Translations under genes and position numbers: made by a program
Source: UBA5972 sp964637875
GTDB lineage: Bacteria; Pseudomonadota; Alphaproteobacteria; Rhodobacterales; Rhodobacteraceae
DNA length: 64,000 nt
Assembly: GCA_964637875.1 (NCBI GenBank)
Contig: CAZWXK010000008.1
Coordinates: forward strand, 1 to 64,000
Direction: 5' to 3'
Shown here: positions 59,671 to 64,000 of the stretch, one piece after another
Layout of the letters: every line of letters begins with the position of its first letter
Numbering within the stretch: the stretch's first letter is position 1
The notes under the pieces: generated by a model
What the model saw: only the letters and a program-made list of their open reading frames with translations
Told to the model about the DNA's origin: nothing
The model's database searches: none

Positions 59671-60482
59671 GGATGCCGCTTTCCGCCATGATCGGGTTGG
59701 TCGTGACTGCCGCCATTTTCCTGGCGGCGATCCTTGCGCCACTGATCGCCCCCTATGGCATGGCCGAGATCGTCGGCGATGTATGGGAACCCGCCTCGGC
59801 TGCGCATTGGCTGGGAACGGACAATATCGGACGCGACCTGTTGACCCGGTTGATCTACGGGGGCCGTACGACGATTTTCATCGCCACGCTGGCAACGACG
59901 CTTTCGTTTTCCCTCGGCGCATTTCTGGGGTTTTCGGCGGCGGTGATCGGCGGTTGGGTCGATCAGGTGATGTCGCGGCTGATCGACCTGCTGATGGCCA
60001 TTCCGTCGCTGATCTTTGCGCTGGTCGTGCTGTCGGTAATGCCGGTGACCTTGCCGGTTCTGATCGTGGTGATGGGATTGCTGGATTCGACACGGGTCTT
60101 TCGCCTTGCCCGCGCCGTGGCGGTGGACATCAACGTCATGGATTTTGTCGAATCCGCCCGGTTGCGGGGCGAGGGACGTATCTGGATCATCTTTCGCGAG
60201 ATCCTGCCCAACGCGCTGTCGCCGCTGGTGGCCGAGCTGGGGTTGAGATTCATCTTTGCGGTGCTGTTCCTTTCGACGCTTTCCTTTCTGGGTCTTGGGG
60301 TGCAACCGCCGGCCTCGGACTGGGGAGGGATGGTCAAGGAAAACAAGGACGGCATCGTTTTCGGCATCAACGCGGCGCTGTACCCGGCTGCGGCGATTTC
60401 CGTTCTGGCGATTTCGGTCAATCTGGTCGCGGACTGGGTGCTGAACCGCACCTCGGACCTGAAAGGAGGGCGCGGTGACTGA
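59667..60482 (+). CDS. ABC transporter permease, DppC/OppC type
   Basis: 271 residues, starting in an ATGA overlap with the first permease. DppC features: HWLGTDNIGRDLLTRLIYGGRTTIFIATLATTLS, GYWVDQVMSRLIDLLMAIPSLIFALVVLSV-like segment, and the EAA loop DFVESARLRGEGRIWIIFREILPNALSPLVAELGLRF. It ends NLVADWVLNRTSDLKGGRGD and overlaps the ATPase start by 8 bp. Confidence 0.92.
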   Translation: MRMPLSAMIGLVVTAAIFLAAILAPLIAPYGMAEIVGDVWEPASAAHWLGTDNIGRDLLTRLIYGGRTTIFIATLATTLSFSLGAFLGFSAAVIGGWVDQVMSRLIDLLMAIPSLIFALVVLSVMPVTLPVLIVVMGLLDSTRVFRLARAVAVDINVMDFVESARLRGEGRIWIIFREILPNALSPLVAELGLRFIFAVLFLSTLSFLGLGVQPPASDWGGMVKENKDGIVFGINAALYPAAAISVLAISVNLVADWVLNRTSDLKGGRGD

Positions 60483-62106
60483 TCGCCTGCTGGACATTCG
60501 CCACCTGCATGTCGAGGCGACCGTGCAGGCGCCGGGAGAAAAACCCCGCGATATCGTGATTGCGGATGACGTCTCGCTGAGCCTGGAAAAGGGGCGCGTC
60601 CTGGGCCTGATCGGTGAAAGCGGCGCGGGAAAATCGACGATCGGGCTGGCGGCCATGGGATATGGACGTGGCGCGATACGTCTGTCGGGTGAGGTCTGGC
60701 TGAACGGGCGAAACATTCTGAGCGGCGGACTGCGTGAGCTGCGCCGCCTGCGTGGGCGCGAGGTCACCTACGTGTCGCAATCCGCGGCGGCATCGTTCAA
60801 CCCGGCCACGCGGCTGATGGAGCAGATCATCGAGGCCGGGCTTGAACATGGTACAGGTTCGCGTCGGGCCCTGGTCGCGCGCGCGGTGCACCTGTTTTCC
60901 GAACTGGGTCTGCCCGACCCGGAACATTTCGGCCACCGTTACCCGCATCAGGTCTCGGGCGGGCAGTTGCAGCGCGCCATGACGGTCATGGCGCTGGTGC
61001 CCGAACCCGATCTGATCATATTCGACGAGCCGACGACCGCACTGGATGTGACCACGCAGATCGATGTTCTTGCCGCCATCAAGAAGGCGATTCGCGAAAC
61101 CGGCGTTGCTGCGATGTACATCACGCATGATCTGGCGGTGGTGGCGCAGGTCTCGGATGACATCATGGTCTTGCGCAACGGGAAGACGGTCGAACATGGC
61201 AGCACTGACCAGATCATCAATGCCCCGCACGAGGAATACACGCATGCGCTGGTTTCGGTTCGCTCGATCGAGCATGACGAGCAAACCCCGACCGACAACC
61301 CCGTACTGCGTTGCCGCAATGTTTCGGCACGCTACGGAAAGGGGGAACGGGTGCTGGATGACGTGTCGGTCGAACTGCACCCCGGTCAGACCCTGGCCAT
61401 CGTCGGTGAGAGCGGGTCGGGAAAATCGACCCTTGCGCGGGTTATCACCGGGTTGTTGCCCCCCCTTGCCGGCGATGTCACGTTTCTTGGCCGCGAATTG
61501 TCACCCTCGCTGAATGGCCGCAGCAAGGATGACCTGCGCCAGTTGCAGATGATCTATCAGATGGCCGATGTCGCCATGAACCCTCGCCAGACGGTGGGCA
61601 CGATCATCGGACGGCCGCTGGAATTCTATTTCGGCCTCAGGGGGCGTGCGCGGCGCGATCGTGTGCTCGAATTGCTGAACGACATCGAAATGGGCCCCGA
61701 ATTCATCGACCGCTACCCGGCCGAGCTGTCGGGCGGGCAGAAACAGCGTGTCTGCATCGCGCGTGCCCTGGCCGCCAGACCGCGCGTAATCATCTGTGAC
61801 GAGGTGACCAGCGCGCTGGATCCGCTGGTTGCCGACGGTATCCTCAAATTGTTGCTGAGGCTGCAGGAGCGCGAGGGGGTGGCCTATCTGTTCATTACCC
61901 ACGATCTGGCAACCGTCAGGGCCATCGCCGACAGCATTGCCGTGATGTATCGCGGGACGCTGGTTCGATATGGCCCCAAGAGCCAGGTCCTGGCCCCGCC
62001 TTTCGACGATTATACCGATCTGCTTCTGGCCTCGGTTCCCGAGATGAAACGCGGCTGGCTGGAAGAGGTCCTGTCCCGCCGCCGGATGGAAAGTGCCGGA
62101 AACTGA
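60475..62106 (+). CDS. ABC transporter ATPase, fused DppD-DppF type
   Basis: 543 residues with two complete nucleotide-binding domains. The first has Walker A GESGAGKST, signature VSGGQLQRAM and Walker B LIIFDEPTTALD; the second GESGSGKST, LSGGQKQRVCIARAL and VIICDEVTSALD. Both carry H-loops (THDLA). The start is a GTG at 60475 with AAAGGAGGG upstream. The fusion supplies both ATPases of the importer. In the second Walker B region the usual Glu-Pro is Glu-Val (DEVTSALD), a variant also seen in DppF-like domains. Confidence 0.94.
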   Translation: MTDRLLDIRHLHVEATVQAPGEKPRDIVIADDVSLSLEKGRVLGLIGESGAGKSTIGLAAMGYGRGAIRLSGEVWLNGRNILSGGLRELRRLRGREVTYVSQSAAASFNPATRLMEQIIEAGLEHGTGSRRALVARAVHLFSELGLPDPEHFGHRYPHQVSGGQLQRAMTVMALVPEPDLIIFDEPTTALDVTTQIDVLAAIKKAIRETGVAAMYITHDLAVVAQVSDDIMVLRNGKTVEHGSTDQIINAPHEEYTHALVSVRSIEHDEQTPTDNPVLRCRNVSARYGKGERVLDDVSVELHPGQTLAIVGESGSGKSTLARVITGLLPPLAGDVTFLGRELSPSLNGRSKDDLRQLQMIYQMADVAMNPRQTVGTIIGRPLEFYFGLRGRARRDRVLELLNDIEMGPEFIDRYPAELSGGQKQRVCIARALAARPRVIICDEVTSALDPLVADGILKLLLRLQEREGVAYLFITHDLATVRAIADSIAVMYRGTLVRYGPKSQVLAPPFDDYTDLLLASVPEMKRGWLEEVLSRRRMESAGN

Positions 62107-62151
62107 GGCCGGGCCGGCGCATAGCCGGGCGCAATCCCGGGCCGGGGCACC

Positions 62152-62173
62152 GTCGGGGCACCCACGCCCCGAC
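62152..62173. terminator. Hairpin between the importer operon and hemC
   Basis: Perfect 8-bp stem GTCGGGGC / GCCCCGAC with a 6-nt loop lies in the 74-bp gap between the convergent ATPase and hemC genes. There is no T-run on either side, so its action as terminator is uncertain. Confidence 0.45.
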
Positions 62174-62180
62174 ATGGAGA

Positions 62181-63119
62181 TCAGTCAAAGAAATACGGAC
62201 CTGCATCCCCGAGCAGGATGCGGGCCAGCTCGGCCCCCAGTTCGGCGGCGTCGTCGATCGGGCCGCGCAGCTCGTGTGCCAGACATTCGGAACCGTCGGG
62301 TCGCAGGATCTCCCCGCGAATGTGGATGGTCTCGTCATGCAGGCTTGCCAGGCCTCCGATCGGCATCTGGCACGAGCCGTCCAGACCGCGCAGAAAGGCG
62401 CGCTCGGCGTCCAGCCGATAACCGGTGGGAAAATCATGGATCGGCATCAGCAGCTCGCGCAGCTTTTCATCGGCGCCACGCCGCTCGATGCCGATGGCGC
62501 CCTGGGCGATGGCGGGCAGCATCTCGCTGACCGCCACGGGCGCGCGGGCGGCCTCTTCCATGCCCAGGCGGTTCAGCCCTGCCATGGCCAGAAAGGTGCA
62601 GTCGGCAACGCCGTCTTCCAGTTTCTTCAGCCGTGTCTGCACATTTCCGCGAAATTCAACAACCTTAAGGTCAGGACGGCGATAGAGGATCTGCGCCTTG
62701 CGCCGCAGGCTGCTGGTGCCGACCCGTGCCCCGGGCGGCAGGTCTGTCAGGCGCTCGAACCGCGGGGACAGGAAGGCATCGCGCACATCCTCGCGCGGCA
62801 GGAAACAGTCCAGCACCAGTCCCTTGGGCTGGTCAACGGGCATGTCCTTCATCGAATGAACCGCGATGTCGATACGGCCGGCCAGCAGGGCGTCCTCGAT
62901 TTCCCTGGTGAACAGGCCCTTGCCGCCAACCTCGCTCAGCGGTCTGTTCTGGATGCGATCGCCGGTCGTCTTGATGACAACGATCTCGAACATGTCCTCG
63001 GAAAAGCCGTGCATTTCCATCAGACGGCGACGGGTCTCGTAGGCCTGCGCCAGCGCCAGCGGCGAGCCGCGCGTGCCGATGCGCAGGGGTGAAGCGGTAT
63101 TTGGCCATAGCGGTTGCAT
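62181..63119 (-). CDS. hemC: Hydroxymethylbilane synthase (porphobilinogen deaminase)
   Basis: Assembles four porphobilinogens into hydroxymethylbilane. 312 residues from the ATG at 63119; a frame reaching 63437 is antisense to hemE. Conserved segments are RIGTRGSPLALAQA, TTGDRIQNRPLSEVGGKGLFTREIEDALL, DIAVHSMKDMP, GTSSLRRKAQ and EFRGNVQTRLKKL. The dipyrromethane cofactor attaches at C250 (LDGSCQMPIGG). It is divergent from hemE across 105 bp, so the two haem genes may share regulation. Confidence 0.97.
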   Translation of the reverse strand: MQPLWPNTASPLRIGTRGSPLALAQAYETRRRLMEMHGFSEDMFEIVVIKTTGDRIQNRPLSEVGGKGLFTREIEDALLAGRIDIAVHSMKDMPVDQPKGLVLDCFLPREDVRDAFLSPRFERLTDLPPGARVGTSSLRRKAQILYRRPDLKVVEFRGNVQTRLKKLEDGVADCTFLAMAGLNRLGMEEAARAPVAVSEMLPAIAQGAIGIERRGADEKLRELLMPIHDFPTGYRLDAERAFLRGLDGSCQMPIGGLASLHDETIHIRGEILRPDGSECLAHELRGPIDDAAELGAELARILLGDAGPYFFD

Positions 63120-63224
63120 GACCCCCGATGTAGCGGCACAATCCCGTACTGACAATGGCAAAGCCGCCATGATGCCGGGTGACACATTGACATCCCGCGC
63201 CCGAGGCGTGAGGAGGGGGCCGAC

Positions 63225-64000
<776 letters not shown>

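Overview
The window is GC-rich, gene-dense chromosomal DNA of an alphaproteobacterium, most likely Rhodobacterales (Roseobacter/Paracoccus-like). The evidence is conserved gene order (miaB...phoH-ybeY-corC-lnt-metK-trmB; aroA-x-cmk-rpsA-ihfB-lapA-trpF-trpB), a SAM/SAH riboswitch in front of metK (a class known from Rhodobacterales), the DUF1285/MoxR/DUF58/DUF4159 cluster, glcDEF, and hemC divergent from hemE. I see no phage, transposase, CRISPR array, rRNA or tRNA. Most of it is core genome, and the novelty lies in regulatory elements and a few accessory clusters.

Layout. 0.2-7.7 kb: DUF1285 gene (minus) divergent from a MoxR ATPase / DUF58 / BatA-like DUF4159 / membrane VWA-like operon. 7.75-11.7 kb: glcDEF (glycolate oxidase) behind a perfect 23-bp palindromic operator. 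11.8-13.2 kb: secreted trypsin-like protease, then hsp20 with an RpoH-type promoter and a ROSE-type RNA thermometer. 13.3-18.8 kb: succinate-semialdehyde dehydrogenase, an alpha/beta hydrolase, a cupin, and nrdR-ribD-P1 peptidase. 18.9-22.6 kb: ubiT-ubiU-ubiV (oxygen-independent ubiquinone synthesis) and yjbQ, divergent from a DUF2478 gene, with an FNR box between them. This points to facultative anaerobic respiration. 22.6-31.3 kb: miaB, two exported proteins sharing a short module, phoH-ybeY-corC-lnt, the SAM/SAH riboswitch, metK and trmB.

31.3-37.3 kb: a TetR regulator faces an operon of a LolA-like periplasmic protein, two FtsX/LolC-type permeases, a LolD-type ATPase and an outer-membrane beta-barrel. 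Together these look like a complete trans-envelope lipid or lipoprotein trafficking machine, and this is the best candidate for a poorly described system in the window. 37.4-45.5 kb: rpmB, a class II aroA, cmk, rpsA, ihfB, lapA, trpF, trpB. 45.5-49.1 kb: a structured intergenic region, a small secreted acidic/Gly-rich protein, a membrane-tethered LuxR-type regulator, a DUF2158 protein, ogt and an EamA exporter. 49.3-56.8 kb: a propeller-cytochrome c fusion, nitrilase, hemF, a PPP-type phosphatase, an orphan Flp-like pilin, a DedA-PAP2-LssY fusion and a response regulator. 57.1-62.1 kb: a Tat-exported dipeptide/oligopeptide ABC importer. 62.2-64 kb: hemC and the start of hemE, cut by the window edge.

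Start codons were chosen from Shine-Dalgarno spacing and family length, so several differ from the longest possible reading frame. No database search was available. All family assignments come from motif and sequence recognition.
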